Below, one piece after another: positions 39,522 through 46,966 of a stretch of 46,966 nt of DNA. Numbering within the stretch: the stretch's first letter is position 1; each line of letters begins with the position of its first letter. The translations under genes were made by a program, and so were the position numbers. Under the pieces are notes generated by a model, which was given only the letters and a program-made list of their open reading frames with translations, did not search any database and was not told the origin of the DNA. The stretch covers positions 1-46,966 of the forward strand of contig DATARS010000239.1 of NCBI GenBank assembly GCA_036269455.1, written 5' to 3'. The stretch comes from CF-96 sp036269455. GTDB lineage: Bacteria > Chloroflexota > Dormibacteria > Aeolococcales > Aeolococcaceae.

Positions 39522-40828
39522 CGGAGACGGCTCGTCTGTCCGCCGTCGAGCGCGCGGCCCGCGCCGCCCTGCTGGGCGCGTTGGGCCACCTGCAGGACGA
39601 CCGGCTTGTGCTCGCCGACAGCGACGGCGAGCACGCCGGCGGTGGCGAGGGCGGCCTGCACGCGCGCGTCGCCGTCCACACGCCGGCGGCCTACCGCGCC
39701 GTCCTCGGAGGCAGCCGGGGGCTGGCCCGGAGCTACGCCGACGGCCTCTGGGACTGCGACGACCTCGTCGCCATGGCACGCATCGGCGCCCGGGCCCTGG
39801 AGCGGGTGGACCCCTGGCGAGCGCGCATCGCGGTGGCCGCCTGGCCGCTGCAGCGCGCGTCCGCCGCGCTCCGCAGCAACACCCGCCGCCGCAGCCGGAT
39901 CAACGTCGAGCGCCACTACGACCTCGGCAACGACTTCTTCTCCACGGTTCTGGACAAGACGATGGGATACTCGTGCGCCTGGTACGAGCATCCCGACATG
40001 CGGCCGGTGGACGCCTCGCGCGCGGCCCTCGACCGCGTCTGCCGCCTGCTCGACCTGCGCCCGGGAGAGCGGCTCCTGGAGCTGGGCAGCGGCTGGGGAC
40101 CGCTGGCGCTGCACGCTGCGCAGCACTTCGGCTGCCGGGTCTGGACGGTGACCCTGTCCGAGGCGCAGCGTGAGCACATCGAGCAGCGCGCACGCGAGGC
40201 GGGCGTCGCCTCGCGGGTGCAGGTGGCCGTGTGCGACTACCGCGACGTGCGCGGCACCTGGGACAAGGTGGCCTCGCTGGAGATGGTCGAGTCCATCGGG
40301 GCGTCGAACCTGCAGAGCTTCGCCGCGCAGGTGGGCCGGCTGATGCGGCCCGACGGCCTCGCGCTCATCCAGGCGATCACCACCACCCACCGCCTGTTCC
40401 GCATCGAACGATACAATCGCACCTTCCTCAACGAGTACATCTTCCCCGGTGGCCACACGCCGTCGGTCGAGGCGATCCTCAACGCCTTCGCGCGGACCAC
40501 GCGGATGCGCACCGTGGCCGTCCACGACATCACCGCGCACTATCCGCCGACGCTTCGGGCATGGAGAGAACGGTTGCAGCGAAACTGGCCGCGCATCGCC
40601 GACCTGGGACGCTTCGACGAGCGTTTCCGGCGGCTCTGGACCCTATACTTCGCGTGGTGCGAGGCCGCCTTCCTGGAACGCCGGGTGCAGGACCGTCAGA
40701 TCCTGCTTGCCGGTGCCGACTGGCGCGACGAGGACCGGCTCCTCGGTCTGCGCCCCGGGCACGGCGCCACCGACGCCGGCGAGTTGGCCATGCGTGCAGT
40801 CGAGCTTCGTGACGCCTCGGCGACATGA
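39518..40828 (+). CDS. cfa: Cyclopropane-fatty-acyl-phospholipid synthase
   Basis: 436-aa SAM-dependent enzyme that adds a methylene bridge across double bonds of membrane lipid acyl chains. Residues about 1-125 form the N-terminal lipid-binding domain. The catalytic domain shows VERHYDLGNDFF, MGYSCAWYE, the SAM site LLELGSGWGPLALHAA near 186, a bicarbonate-site-type EMVESIG, and YIFPGGHTPS. All family hallmarks are intact. Because it needs unsaturated lipids it may act downstream of the desaturase encoded 30 kb earlier. It is translationally coupled to a 32-aa ORF upstream and overlaps the patatin gene by about 20 bp. Confidence 0.9.
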   Translation: MTETARLSAVERAARAALLGALGHLQDDRLVLADSDGEHAGGGEGGLHARVAVHTPAAYRAVLGGSRGLARSYADGLWDCDDLVAMARIGARALERVDPWRARIAVAAWPLQRASAALRSNTRRRSRINVERHYDLGNDFFSTVLDKTMGYSCAWYEHPDMRPVDASRAALDRVCRLLDLRPGERLLELGSGWGPLALHAAQHFGCRVWTVTLSEAQREHIEQRAREAGVASRVQVAVCDYRDVRGTWDKVASLEMVESIGASNLQSFAAQVGRLMRPDGLALIQAITTTHRLFRIERYNRTFLNEYIFPGGHTPSVEAILNAFARTTRMRTVAVHDITAHYPPTLRAWRERLQRNWPRIADLGRFDERFRRLWTLYFAWCEAAFLERRVQDRQILLAGADWRDEDRLLGLRPGHGATDAGELAMRAVELRDASAT

Positions 40829-42569
40829 CTGCGGATCCGCGCCCAGCCTGACGAGTGTGCCGCTCTTCGCGGCGCTCCCGCCGGAGCAGCTCGAGCGGCT
40901 CGCCCAGAGCTGTTCCACCCGGCATCTCCAGGCGGGGGAGTGGCTGTTCCACCAGGGCGATCCGGCGGACAGCCTGTACGTGGTCACCGCGGGGAGCGTC
41001 GACGTCGTCGGCGAGGGGCCGACCGCCACCGTCGTCGGCACCGTGGGCAGGGGTCAGTGCATCGGAGAGCTGGGCCTCGTCACCGGCGAGCCGCGGTCGC
41101 TGGGAGCACGGGCCCACCGCGACAGCGACCTGGCCCGCATCAGCCGGGTGGACTTCGATGCGCTGCTGCTCGCCGAGCCCTCCTTCGGGGCGGCCCTGAC
41201 CCACGTGCTCGGCGAGCGCCTGCGCAGCATCGGCGTTCCGACGGAGGCGGCGATGGCGCCTCCCAGGGTCATCGGGCTGGTGCCGCTCCACGCCGGTGCG
41301 CCCGTCGCCACCGTCGCCGAGGGGCTGACGGCGGCGTTCCGGGACATGGGCCGGGTGGCGCGGCTCGACGGTGCCGACCCGGTCACGCTGGAGACGCTCG
41401 ACCGGCTCGAGGCGGAGCACGATCGCGTGCTCCTCGTCGGTGCGGCTCTGGAGCACGACGACCCCTGGACGTCGTACTGCCTGCGCCAGTCTGACCTGGT
41501 CATCGGCGTGGCCTCACGACCGCGCGATCTGCCCGCCGCCCCGGAGGCCGGCCGGGCAAGGGGCTGCGACCTGGCCTTCGTGGCTCCCGCGGGCGTCGAG
41601 GCGGACCTGCACGGATGGATGGAGGCGCTCGAGCCCCGCACCACGCACATCCTGCGTGCCGGCGGTGTGACCGGCGTCCGGCGCATGGCGCGGCGCCTCG
41701 CCGGCCGGGCCCTCGGCGTCGTGCTCTCCGGTGGCGGCGCCCGCGGCCTCGCCCACATCGGGGTCATCGAGGAGCTGCAGCAGGCGGGCTATGAGATCGA
41801 CCGCATCGGCGGTGCCAGCATCGGCGGGATGGTGGGGTCGCTGTTCGCCGAGGAGCGTTCGCCGGACGAATGTATGGCGGTGATGGAAGCGGAGTACGTG
41901 AGGACGTCACCGCTCAAGGGCCGCACCATCCCTCTGGTCGGCCTCTCACGTGGGGTGAGGGGATTCGCAGCCCAGCATCGCGTGCACGGGCAGCGGCGCA
42001 TCGAGGGTCTGGGCGTCAACTTCTTCTGCGTGTCCGCGGACCTCGCGACCCAGCGGCTGGTGGTGCACCGCCGCGGGCTCGTGGCCGTCGCGGTGAGCGC
42101 CACCCAGGCGCTGCCGGGGTTCGTTCCCCCGGTGAAGGACGGCGACCGCATCCTCGTCGACGGAGCCATCCTCAACAACCTCCCGGTGGGTCCGATGATC
42201 TCGACCGGCGAGGGTCCCGTCATCGCCATCGACGTCGCCGGGGCGCTGCCGCCGCCGCGTCCGCCACGCTCCCGCGTGCCTCGGCTGCGCCGCTGGATCG
42301 TCGGCCCCGCGGCCGCCTGGGCGCCGCCGATCCACGAGACCCTGTTGCGGAGCATCCTGCTCGGCAATGTGACCACCGACGCCGCCGCCCGCGCACGCGC
42401 CGACGCGGTCATCCGGCCCAACCTGCGCGGGGTCTCGACGATGCGCTTCCGCGACCTGGAGTCAGTGCGGCACCGGGGGCGTGAGGCGGCGCGGCGCGCC
42501 CTGGAGGAGGGGCGGCTCGACGCCTGCCTGGCGCGCACGGATCGCTCACCGCGCCGCCTGCCCGGGTGA
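40809..42569 (+). CDS. cNMP-binding patatin-like phospholipase (NTE family)
   Basis: 586-aa protein. Residues about 18-135 form a cyclic-nucleotide-binding beta-roll (GEWLFHQGDPADSLYVVTAGSVDVV; GQCIGELGLVTGEPRS). A linker domain (about 150-285) has the NTE-type DDPWTSYCLRQSDLVIGV. The patatin domain has the oxyanion loop SGGGARGLAHIG near 308, nucleophile GASIGG near 335 and the dyad Asp in VDGAIL near 450. Relatives such as mycobacterial Rv2565 and eukaryotic neuropathy target esterase hydrolyse lysophospholipids. Starts at GTG 40809 (overlapping the CFA gene) or GTG 40857. Coupling to CFA synthase suggests membrane lipid turnover. Confidence 0.85.
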   Translation: MTPRRHDCGSAPSLTSVPLFAALPPEQLERLAQSCSTRHLQAGEWLFHQGDPADSLYVVTAGSVDVVGEGPTATVVGTVGRGQCIGELGLVTGEPRSLGARAHRDSDLARISRVDFDALLLAEPSFGAALTHVLGERLRSIGVPTEAAMAPPRVIGLVPLHAGAPVATVAEGLTAAFRDMGRVARLDGADPVTLETLDRLEAEHDRVLLVGAALEHDDPWTSYCLRQSDLVIGVASRPRDLPAAPEAGRARGCDLAFVAPAGVEADLHGWMEALEPRTTHILRAGGVTGVRRMARRLAGRALGVVLSGGGARGLAHIGVIEELQQAGYEIDRIGGASIGGMVGSLFAEERSPDECMAVMEAEYVRTSPLKGRTIPLVGLSRGVRGFAAQHRVHGQRRIEGLGVNFFCVSADLATQRLVVHRRGLVAVAVSATQALPGFVPPVKDGDRILVDGAILNNLPVGPMISTGEGPVIAIDVAGALPPPRPPRSRVPRLRRWIVGPAAAWAPPIHETLLRSILLGNVTTDAAARARADAVIRPNLRGVSTMRFRDLESVRHRGREAARRALEEGRLDACLARTDRSPRRLPG

Positions 42570-42618
42570 GCCCAGCCGCTCCGCGACGACGTCGAGGCGG
42601 GCGGGATTGGTCAGGCAG

Positions 42619-42624
42619 TAAGGT
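42619..42624 (+). promoter_or_regulatory. -10 box of the mos operon
   Basis: TAAGGT, the same hexamer as in three leaderless or near-leaderless promoters here, but followed by a ~26-nt leader with Shine-Dalgarno GGAGGG at 42643-42648. The -35 region is poor. Confidence 0.4.
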
Positions 42625-42656
42625 GTCCGCTGCGTTGTGGACGGAGGGACTCGTGC

Positions 42657-43469
42657 ATGCGGAATGAGACCGCGGAACTCGAAGCGATCCTGATGGAGCG
42701 GTCTCTCACCGACGAGGAGCTCCTCGCGGCGACCGATACGGCGCCCGACTACCGGATCCTGCCTGACGCCACCGTGATCAAGATCGGTGGTCAGAGCGTG
42801 ATCGATCGCGGCCGGACGGCCATCCACCCGGTGATCGAGGAGCTCGTCGCGGCCCGCAAGGATCACCAGCTGCTGATCGGGACGGGCGCCGGCACCCGGG
42901 CCCGCCACCTGTACTCGATCGCCGCCGACCTCGGGCTGCCCCCTGGGGTACTGACCGGGCTCGGGGCGGCGGTCGCCGGTCAGAACGCGGCCCTGCTCGG
43001 CCACCTGCTCGTCAAGCATGGCATTCCCGTGGTCGAAGGGGCCGGCCTGTCGGCCGTTCCCCTGTACCTGGCCGACGTCCACGCCGTGGTCTTCGCCGGC
43101 ATGCCTCCGTACGCGATGTGGATGCGGCTGCCGACCGAGGGGCTGATCCCCCCGTACCGGACCGACGCCGGCTGCTACCTGGTGGCCGAGACCTTCGGGT
43201 GCAAGGCGATGATCTTCGCCAAGGACGAGGACGGCCTCTACGCCGCGAACCCCAAGACGCACCCCGACGCCGAGTTCATCCCGCGGATCACCGTCGACGA
43301 GCTGCTGGCCATGGACCTCCACGATCTCATCATCGAGCGGCCCGTCCTGGACCTCATGAAGGCGGCGAAGCACGTTCGGTCCGTCCAGGTCATCAACGGT
43401 CTGGTGTCCGGCAACATCGCTCGGGCCCTGGCGGGTGAGCACGTCGGCACGATCATCACCGCGGACTGA
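42657..43469 (+). CDS. mosB: Molybdenum storage protein, beta-type subunit
   Basis: 270-aa amino-acid-kinase fold protein, the same length as the Azotobacter vinelandii beta subunit as I recall it, and very similar along its whole length: ILPDATVIKIGGQSVIDRGR (35 onward), LLIGTGAGTRARHLYSIAADLGLP (72 onward), HGIPVVEGAGLSAVP (121 onward), MPPYAMWMR, EGLIPPYRTDAGC and EDGLYAANPK. In Azotobacter the alpha3-beta3 hexamer uses ATP to pack about a hundred Mo atoms as polyoxomolybdate clusters. The ATG has GGAGGG 8 nt upstream. It lies 11 bp before the alpha subunit gene. No nitrogenase, molybdate transporter or cofactor gene is in the window. Confidence 0.9.
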   Translation: MRNETAELEAILMERSLTDEELLAATDTAPDYRILPDATVIKIGGQSVIDRGRTAIHPVIEELVAARKDHQLLIGTGAGTRARHLYSIAADLGLPPGVLTGLGAAVAGQNAALLGHLLVKHGIPVVEGAGLSAVPLYLADVHAVVFAGMPPYAMWMRLPTEGLIPPYRTDAGCYLVAETFGCKAMIFAKDEDGLYAANPKTHPDAEFIPRITVDELLAMDLHDLIIERPVLDLMKAAKHVRSVQVINGLVSGNIARALAGEHVGTIITAD

Positions 43470-43480
43470 GGAGGACCGAG

Positions 43481-44302
43481 ATGACCGACGAGATCAAGCA
43501 CGTCCCATCGTCACTCGCCCGTCAGACCCTGCTCGACCGGGAGCTGACCCGCCCGGTGGACGGCCGACCCCCGATCCGGCTGCTGCCGTGGCTGAACGTG
43601 GTGAAGATCGGCGGCCGCTCGATCATGGATCGGGGCGCGGACGCCATCCTCCCGATGGTCGACGAGCTCCGCCGAGCCCTGCCCGAGCACCGCCTGCTGA
43701 TCCTGGCCGGCCCCGGGATCAGGGCCCGCCACATCTACCGCGTCGGCCTCGACCTGGGTCTGCCCGTCGGCGCGCTGGCCAGCCTCGCCGCCACCGAAGC
43801 CGGCAACAACGGGCACATCATCTCCGCCCTCCTGGCCGACGACAATGTCTCCTACGTCGAGCACTCCACGGTCGCGAACCAGCTGGGCATCCACCTGGCA
43901 GCCGCCAGGGCAGTGGTCGCCAGCGCCTTCCCGCCCTACCATCATCATGAGTTCCCCCAGTCGGTCGGGCGGATCCCGCCGCACCGGGCCGACACCGGCG
44001 CCTTCCTGATCGCCGACGCCCTCGGCGCCCAGCGCCTCACGCTGGTCGAGGACGTCGACGGGCTCTACACCGCCGACCCGAACCACCCCGGGGTGGCCAC
44101 CCCCGAGTTCATCCCGGAGATCTCCGTCGCCGAGCTGCGCGACCGGCAGCTGCCGACGCTGCCCGTCGACCGGATGCTCCTCGAGGTGATGGCGACCGCC
44201 AGAAACCTCCATCAGGTGCAGATCGTCAACGGGCGGACGCCCGGGAACGTGCTCCGGGCCCTCCGGGGCGACCACGTCGGCACCATCATCCGCTCGACGT
44301 GA
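43481..44302 (+). CDS. mosA: Molybdenum storage protein, alpha-type subunit
   Basis: 273-aa amino-acid-kinase fold protein matching the alpha subunit: IKHV, LARQTLLDRELTRPVDGRPP, LPWLNVVKIGGRSIMDRGAD (35 onward), LILAGPGIRARH (73 onward), and the histidine-rich FPPYHHHEFP (150-159) followed by IPPHRADTGAF (165-175), which in Azotobacter line the polyoxomolybdate sites. The ATP-site DVDGLYTADPN is present. One change is PGIRARH where the Azotobacter protein, as I recall it, has AGVRARH. It is co-transcribed with mosB; the leader has GAGGAGG. Together they suggest reversible cytoplasmic storage of molybdate or tungstate. Confidence 0.9.
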   Translation: MTDEIKHVPSSLARQTLLDRELTRPVDGRPPIRLLPWLNVVKIGGRSIMDRGADAILPMVDELRRALPEHRLLILAGPGIRARHIYRVGLDLGLPVGALASLAATEAGNNGHIISALLADDNVSYVEHSTVANQLGIHLAAARAVVASAFPPYHHHEFPQSVGRIPPHRADTGAFLIADALGAQRLTLVEDVDGLYTADPNHPGVATPEFIPEISVAELRDRQLPTLPVDRMLLEVMATARNLHQVQIVNGRTPGNVLRALRGDHVGTIIRST

Positions 44303-44362
44303 CGAGTTCCCGTCCAGCTACGCGGTAACCTCACGTCGCTCACCAGCGGCGGTCAGACCTTC

Positions 44363-45391
44363 TCATCGTCGCCGCTCGACGGGATCGAGGGCCGGGCTGG
44401 TCCAGCCGTTGTCCGTGGGGTTGATGGTGATGCCCGGCGGGTTGATCTGGTCGATGCGGTCCAGCAGGTCGTCGGAGAGCACCACCTCGGCGGCCGGCAG
44501 CTGCGACTCCAGGTGCTCCATGGTTCGCGGGCCGATGATCGCAGCGGTCACGGCGGGGTGCCTCAGCACGAACGCGATCGCCAGCTCGATCAGCGAGATG
44601 CCAGCGTCGTCCGCGAGCTGACCGAGGCGCTCGGCGGCCTCCAGCTTGCGCTGGTTCTCGGGCAGCGACAGGTCGAAGCGGTTGGCAAACTGCCGGCGCG
44701 CCGGCGACATCGGTCCCTGCTGCTCGCCGCCCTTGCGGTAGCGGCCCGACAGCCAGCCACCGGCCAGCGGGCTGTAGGAGATCACGCCCATGCCATAGCG
44801 CCGGCAGGTAGGCAGCACCTCGGTCTCGATGGCTCGGGTGAGGATCGAGTAGGGCGGCTGTTCACAGCGGAAGCGCTCCCGCCCGCGCTTCTCCGTGGTC
44901 CACTGCGCCTCCACGATCATCGATGCCGGGAAGGTCGAGTGCCCGATGTAGCGCACCTTGCCCTGATGTACGAGGTCGCTGAGCGCACCGAGGGTCTCGT
45001 CAATGTCCGTGGCCGGCTCGGGCCGGTGGATCTGGTAGAGGTCGATCCAGTCGGTGTTCAGCCGCCGGAGTGAGTTCTCGACCTCGCGGACGATCCAGCG
45101 GCGCGAGAGGCCGCGGTGATTGGCGTCGGCGCCCATGGGCATGTACAGCTTGGTGGCCAGCACCACGTCGTCGCGCCGACCGCCGGCGAGAGCCTTGCCG
45201 ACGATCTCCTCCGACTCGCCGTTGGAATACACATCGGCCGTGTCGACGAAGTTGATGCCGGCATCGAGGGCTCGGTGGATGATGCGGATGCTCTCGTCGT
45301 GGTCCCTTGTGCCCCAGTCGCCGAACATCATGGCGCCGAGACAGAGCTTGCTGACCTGGACGCCGGTGCGCCCCAGGGGACGGAGTTCCAT
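44363..45391 (-). CDS. Aldo/keto reductase
   Basis: 342-aa NADPH-dependent TIM-barrel reductase. N-terminal MELRPLGRTGVQVSKLCLGAMMFG, catalytic-region NFVDTADVYSNGESEEIVGKAL (Asp and Tyr), ATKLYMPMG (Lys), WIDLYQIHRPEP (His) and the C-terminal cofactor motif IIGPRTMEHLESQL are complete. It resembles the AKR11/YghZ-type general stress reductases. The ATG at 45391 has AGGAGA about 5 nt upstream; a GTG at 45409 in the same frame is possible. It lies 34 bp after the alcohol dehydrogenase gene on the same strand, so the two are probably co-expressed. Confidence 0.9.
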   Translation of the reverse strand: MELRPLGRTGVQVSKLCLGAMMFGDWGTRDHDESIRIIHRALDAGINFVDTADVYSNGESEEIVGKALAGGRRDDVVLATKLYMPMGADANHRGLSRRWIVREVENSLRRLNTDWIDLYQIHRPEPATDIDETLGALSDLVHQGKVRYIGHSTFPASMIVEAQWTTEKRGRERFRCEQPPYSILTRAIETEVLPTCRRYGMGVISYSPLAGGWLSGRYRKGGEQQGPMSPARRQFANRFDLSLPENQRKLEAAERLGQLADDAGISLIELAIAFVLRHPAVTAAIIGPRTMEHLESQLPAAEVVLSDDLLDRIDQINPPGITINPTDNGWTSPALDPVERRR

Positions 45392-45425
45392 GGTGTTCTC
45401 CTGTGTCACCGGCGGCCCGGCGTGA

Positions 45426-46466
45426 TCAGACGGCGCTCACGCGCAGCAGGGACTTGATCGCACGGCGCTCGTCCATGGCGGCGTACGCCTCGGCGACGCC
45501 GTCGAGCTCGATCGTGAGGTCGAACACCCGGCCCGGCTCGATGCGTCCCTCCAGGACGTCGTCGAGCAGCTCGGGCAGGTAGGCACGGACGGGGGCGGGA
45601 CCACCCTGCACACCCGTGTTCCGGTGGAACATCTCGTTGACGGGGAGGTTCACGCCGTGGGGCACTCCGACATAGCCCACCATCGACCCGGGCCGGGCGA
45701 TCGACAGTGCCGTCTCCATCGCCTGCCCGGTTCCCACGCACTCGAGGGTGGCGTCGACGCCGACACCCCCGGTCAGCTCGAGCACACCCGCCGTGGCCTC
45801 CTCGCCCCTCGCCGAGACGATGTCGGTGGCTCCGAACGCCTGGGCGAGCTCCTGGCGAGCAGGGTGGCGACTGAGCGCGATGATGCGTCCGGCCCCGAGG
45901 CGCCTGGCCGCCAGCACCGCGCAGAGCCCGACCGCGCCATCGCCGACGACGGCGACAGTGTCACCCGACCTGACCCGCGCGCAGACCGCCGCGTGATGAC
46001 CGGTGCCCATCACGTCCGACAGCGTCAGGAGCGACGCCATCACCGCATCGGAATGCCCCGATCCCGGCACTGTCACCAGCGTGCCGTCGGCGAGCGGCAC
46101 GCGCACCGCCTCCCCCTGGCCGCCGTCCCCGTTGCCGACCGGGAAGAACCCACCATGTGCGCACGCGGTCGTGATCCCGTGGCGGCAGTGTGGGCAGGTG
46201 CCGTCGCTGTAGGCGAACGGCGCGACCACGAGATCACCCCTGGAGACCTGGCGCACCTCTGCGCCGACGTCCTCGACGACGCCCATGAACTCGTGGCCGA
46301 TCGGCCCCGGCTCGAAGGGGGTCTCGCCGCGGTAGTACCAGAGGTCCGAGCCGCAGACGCAGGCCAGCACGACACGGACGACCGCGTCGGTGGGCTCCGC
46401 GGTCGCGGCGTCGGGGCGCTCCCCGACGCTGATCGAGTATGGCTCGTGGAAGATCGCGGCACGCAT
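45426..46466 (-). CDS. Zinc-dependent alcohol dehydrogenase (MDR family)
   Basis: 346-aa medium-chain dehydrogenase. The catalytic zinc region has CGSDLWYYRG and GHEFMGVVEDVG. The structural zinc loop reads DGTCPHCRHGITTAC, with Asp in place of the first Cys, as seen in a subgroup with SDGTC. The Rossmann motif VVGDGAVGLCAVLAARRLGA follows near 175. The substrate is unknown. The ATG at 46466 has GAGGAGG about 9 nt upstream. A 28-aa ORF just upstream ends 4 bp before the start and contains that Shine-Dalgarno. Confidence 0.85.
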   Translation of the reverse strand: MRAAIFHEPYSISVGERPDAATAEPTDAVVRVVLACVCGSDLWYYRGETPFEPGPIGHEFMGVVEDVGAEVRQVSRGDLVVAPFAYSDGTCPHCRHGITTACAHGGFFPVGNGDGGQGEAVRVPLADGTLVTVPGSGHSDAVMASLLTLSDVMGTGHHAAVCARVRSGDTVAVVGDGAVGLCAVLAARRLGAGRIIALSRHPARQELAQAFGATDIVSARGEEATAGVLELTGGVGVDATLECVGTGQAMETALSIARPGSMVGYVGVPHGVNLPVNEMFHRNTGVQGGPAPVRAYLPELLDDVLEGRIEPGRVFDLTIELDGVAEAYAAMDERRAIKSLLRVSAV

Positions 46467-46470
46467 CGAT

Positions 46471-46557
46471 TCAGGCCTCCTCCGACGCCGGCGCAACGTC
46501 GTTGATCGCCGCCAGGGCGTCGTACTTCGTCGCCAACGCGGACGGCCCAGTACACAT
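46471..46557 (-). CDS. 28-aa leader ORF before the alcohol dehydrogenase
   Basis: ATG-TGA frame encoding MCTGPSALATKYDALAAIND and VAPASEEA, nearly all codons ending in G or C. Its ATG is 6 nt after a TAGTGT box, so it should be translated from a leaderless mRNA. Its last codons (GAG GAG GCC) form the Shine-Dalgarno of the dehydrogenase gene 4 bp downstream. Translation through it would cover that site, which suggests a coupling or attenuation role. It might also be a remnant of a longer gene. Confidence 0.4.
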   Translation of the reverse strand: MCTGPSALATKYDALAAINDVAPASEEA

Positions 46558-46563
46558 GCGGAC

Positions 46564-46569
46564 ACACTA
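46564..46569 (-). promoter_or_regulatory. -10 box of a leaderless promoter
   Basis: TAGTGT on the minus strand, 6 nt before the ATG of the 28-aa leader ORF. Confidence 0.45.
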
Positions 46570-46609
46570 GCCACCCCGTACCGAGGTAGGGAGTCACCGC
46601 CGAGAGGGT

Positions 46610-46639
46610 TTGGACCTACATACACAGATCTGCGATACT
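46610..46639 (+). promoter_or_regulatory. Promoter of the lipase-like gene
   Basis: TTGGAC (46610-46615), 18-bp spacer, GATACT (46634-46639). Predicted start about 46646, giving a ~60-nt leader with AAGGAG before the ATG at 46708. Confidence 0.55.
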
Positions 46640-46649
46640 GCCCCAACGA

Positions 46650-46666
46650 AGGTGGAGATACCACCT
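46650..46666. promoter_or_regulatory. Inverted repeat AGGTGG-N5-CCACCT just after the promoter
   Basis: Perfect 6-bp arms (46650-46655 and 46661-46666) within the first ~20 transcribed bases of the lipase-like gene. Candidate repressor site or leader hairpin. Confidence 0.45.
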
Positions 46667-46707
46667 GCCGGAGTCGCCACCGACCCCAGGGCGCCCCAAG
46701 GAGCAAC

Positions 46708-46966
46708 ATGACACCGACCATGACCCCGGCGGCCCCCGAAACCTTCACCTTCGCCGCCGACGTTGATCAGGCCCCGATATTCGTCCGCAAGTGGCTGCCG
46801 CCGTGCGGGATCCGGCCGCGGGCCACCGTCCAAATCACCCACGGCATCGCCGAACACAGCGGGCGCTACGACCGCCTGGCCCGTTACCTGGCCGCCGAGG
46901 GCTGCGTTGTCTACGCCCTGGACCTGCGCGGCCACGGCGAAACCGCCGGCCCCGACCACCTCGGAC
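46708..46966 (+). CDS. Alpha/beta hydrolase, monoacylglycerol-lipase-like (partial)
   Basis: The first 86 codons are in the window and the gene runs off the right edge. After a Thr/Pro-rich start, VQITHGIAEHSGRYDRLARYL and YALDLRGHGETAGP match the beginning of the Hydrolase_4 (monoacylglycerol lipase or lysophospholipase) domain, with the oxyanion HG. The catalytic Ser lies beyond the window. AAGGAG is 5 nt before the ATG; an in-frame ATG follows at 46720. It is divergent from the alcohol dehydrogenase. Confidence 0.75.
   Translation, partial: MTPTMTPAAPETFTFAADVDQAPIFVRKWLPPCGIRPRATVQITHGIAEHSGRYDRLARYLAAEGCVVYALDLRGHGETAGPDHLG

Noticed and set aside
44363..46466. Aldo/keto reductase and dehydrogenase as part of a molybdenum system
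   Set aside because: Neither binds molybdopterin, and they are convergent with the mos genes, so adjacency is probably incidental.

Overview
This is a very GC-rich stretch of chromosome (roughly 70% by eye, with almost every codon ending in G or C). I see no phage, transposon, CRISPR, rRNA or tRNA gene. The combination of an F420/deazaflavin-type nitroreductase, many leaderless genes with TANNNT -10 boxes, a GTTCA direct-repeat box of the actinobacterial PHO type and a RecQ-phosphoribosyltransferase fusion suggests an actinomycete-like or Candidatus Dormibacterota/Chloroflexota-like soil bacterium. That placement is inference.

Layout. 1-3.2 kb: envelope proteins (a partial minus-strand gene, a beta-propeller-like lipoprotein, a secreted DUF4214 protein). 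3.4-5.5 kb: an OmpR-type two-component system behind three 11-bp-spaced GTTCA repeats. 5.5-8.4 kb: maleylacetate reductase, divergent from a methyltransferase/glycosyltransferase pair across an 18-bp bidirectional leaderless promoter. 8.4-10.3 kb: fatty acid desaturase divergent from a PaaX-like regulator. 10.3-14.6 kb: a tightly packed operon of acyl-CoA ligase, acyltransferase-3, secreted CE1-like esterase and histidine phosphatase. 14.6-20.9 kb: small membrane protein, His-rich PadR regulator, sugar dehydrogenase lipoprotein and O-methyltransferase, cytidylate-kinase-like protein, secreted Thr-linker protein, lipoprotein. 20.9-26 kb: GAF-GGDEF-EAL protein, cold-shock protein, RecQ-PRTase helicase. 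26-33.5 kb: methyltransferase, YraQ/ArsP-type permease divergent from an ArsR-SRPBCC regulator, DUF5996, DUF1275, pirin, deazaflavin nitroreductase, GNAT. 33.6-39.2 kb: a copper locus with a two-cupredoxin lipoprotein and a ~1440-aa three-module multicopper oxidase. 39.4-42.6 kb: cyclopropane fatty acid synthase with a coupled 32-aa upstream ORF, then a cNMP-binding patatin phospholipase. 42.6-44.3 kb: a two-gene molybdenum storage protein operon (mosB-mosA). 44.3-47 kb: aldo/keto reductase, zinc alcohol dehydrogenase with a 28-aa leader ORF, and a partial monoacylglycerol-lipase-like hydrolase.

Themes. (1) Lipid and envelope modification recurs: desaturase, CFA synthase, acyl-CoA ligase, acyltransferase, patatin and lipase. 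(2) Metal biology recurs: copper oxidase locus and molybdenum storage. (3) The most coherent genome-scale signal is leaderless expression: at least eleven start codons lie exactly 6-7 nt after a TANNNT hexamer. (4) Two genes, the histidine kinase and the multicopper oxidase, extend upstream past any ATG/GTG/TTG and seem to start at CTG just after the previous stop codon.

I did not find a defence system or biosynthetic cluster. The best candidates for something undescribed are the copper locus, the molybdenum storage operon outside any visible nitrogen-fixation context, the bidirectional leaderless promoter and the CTG starts.
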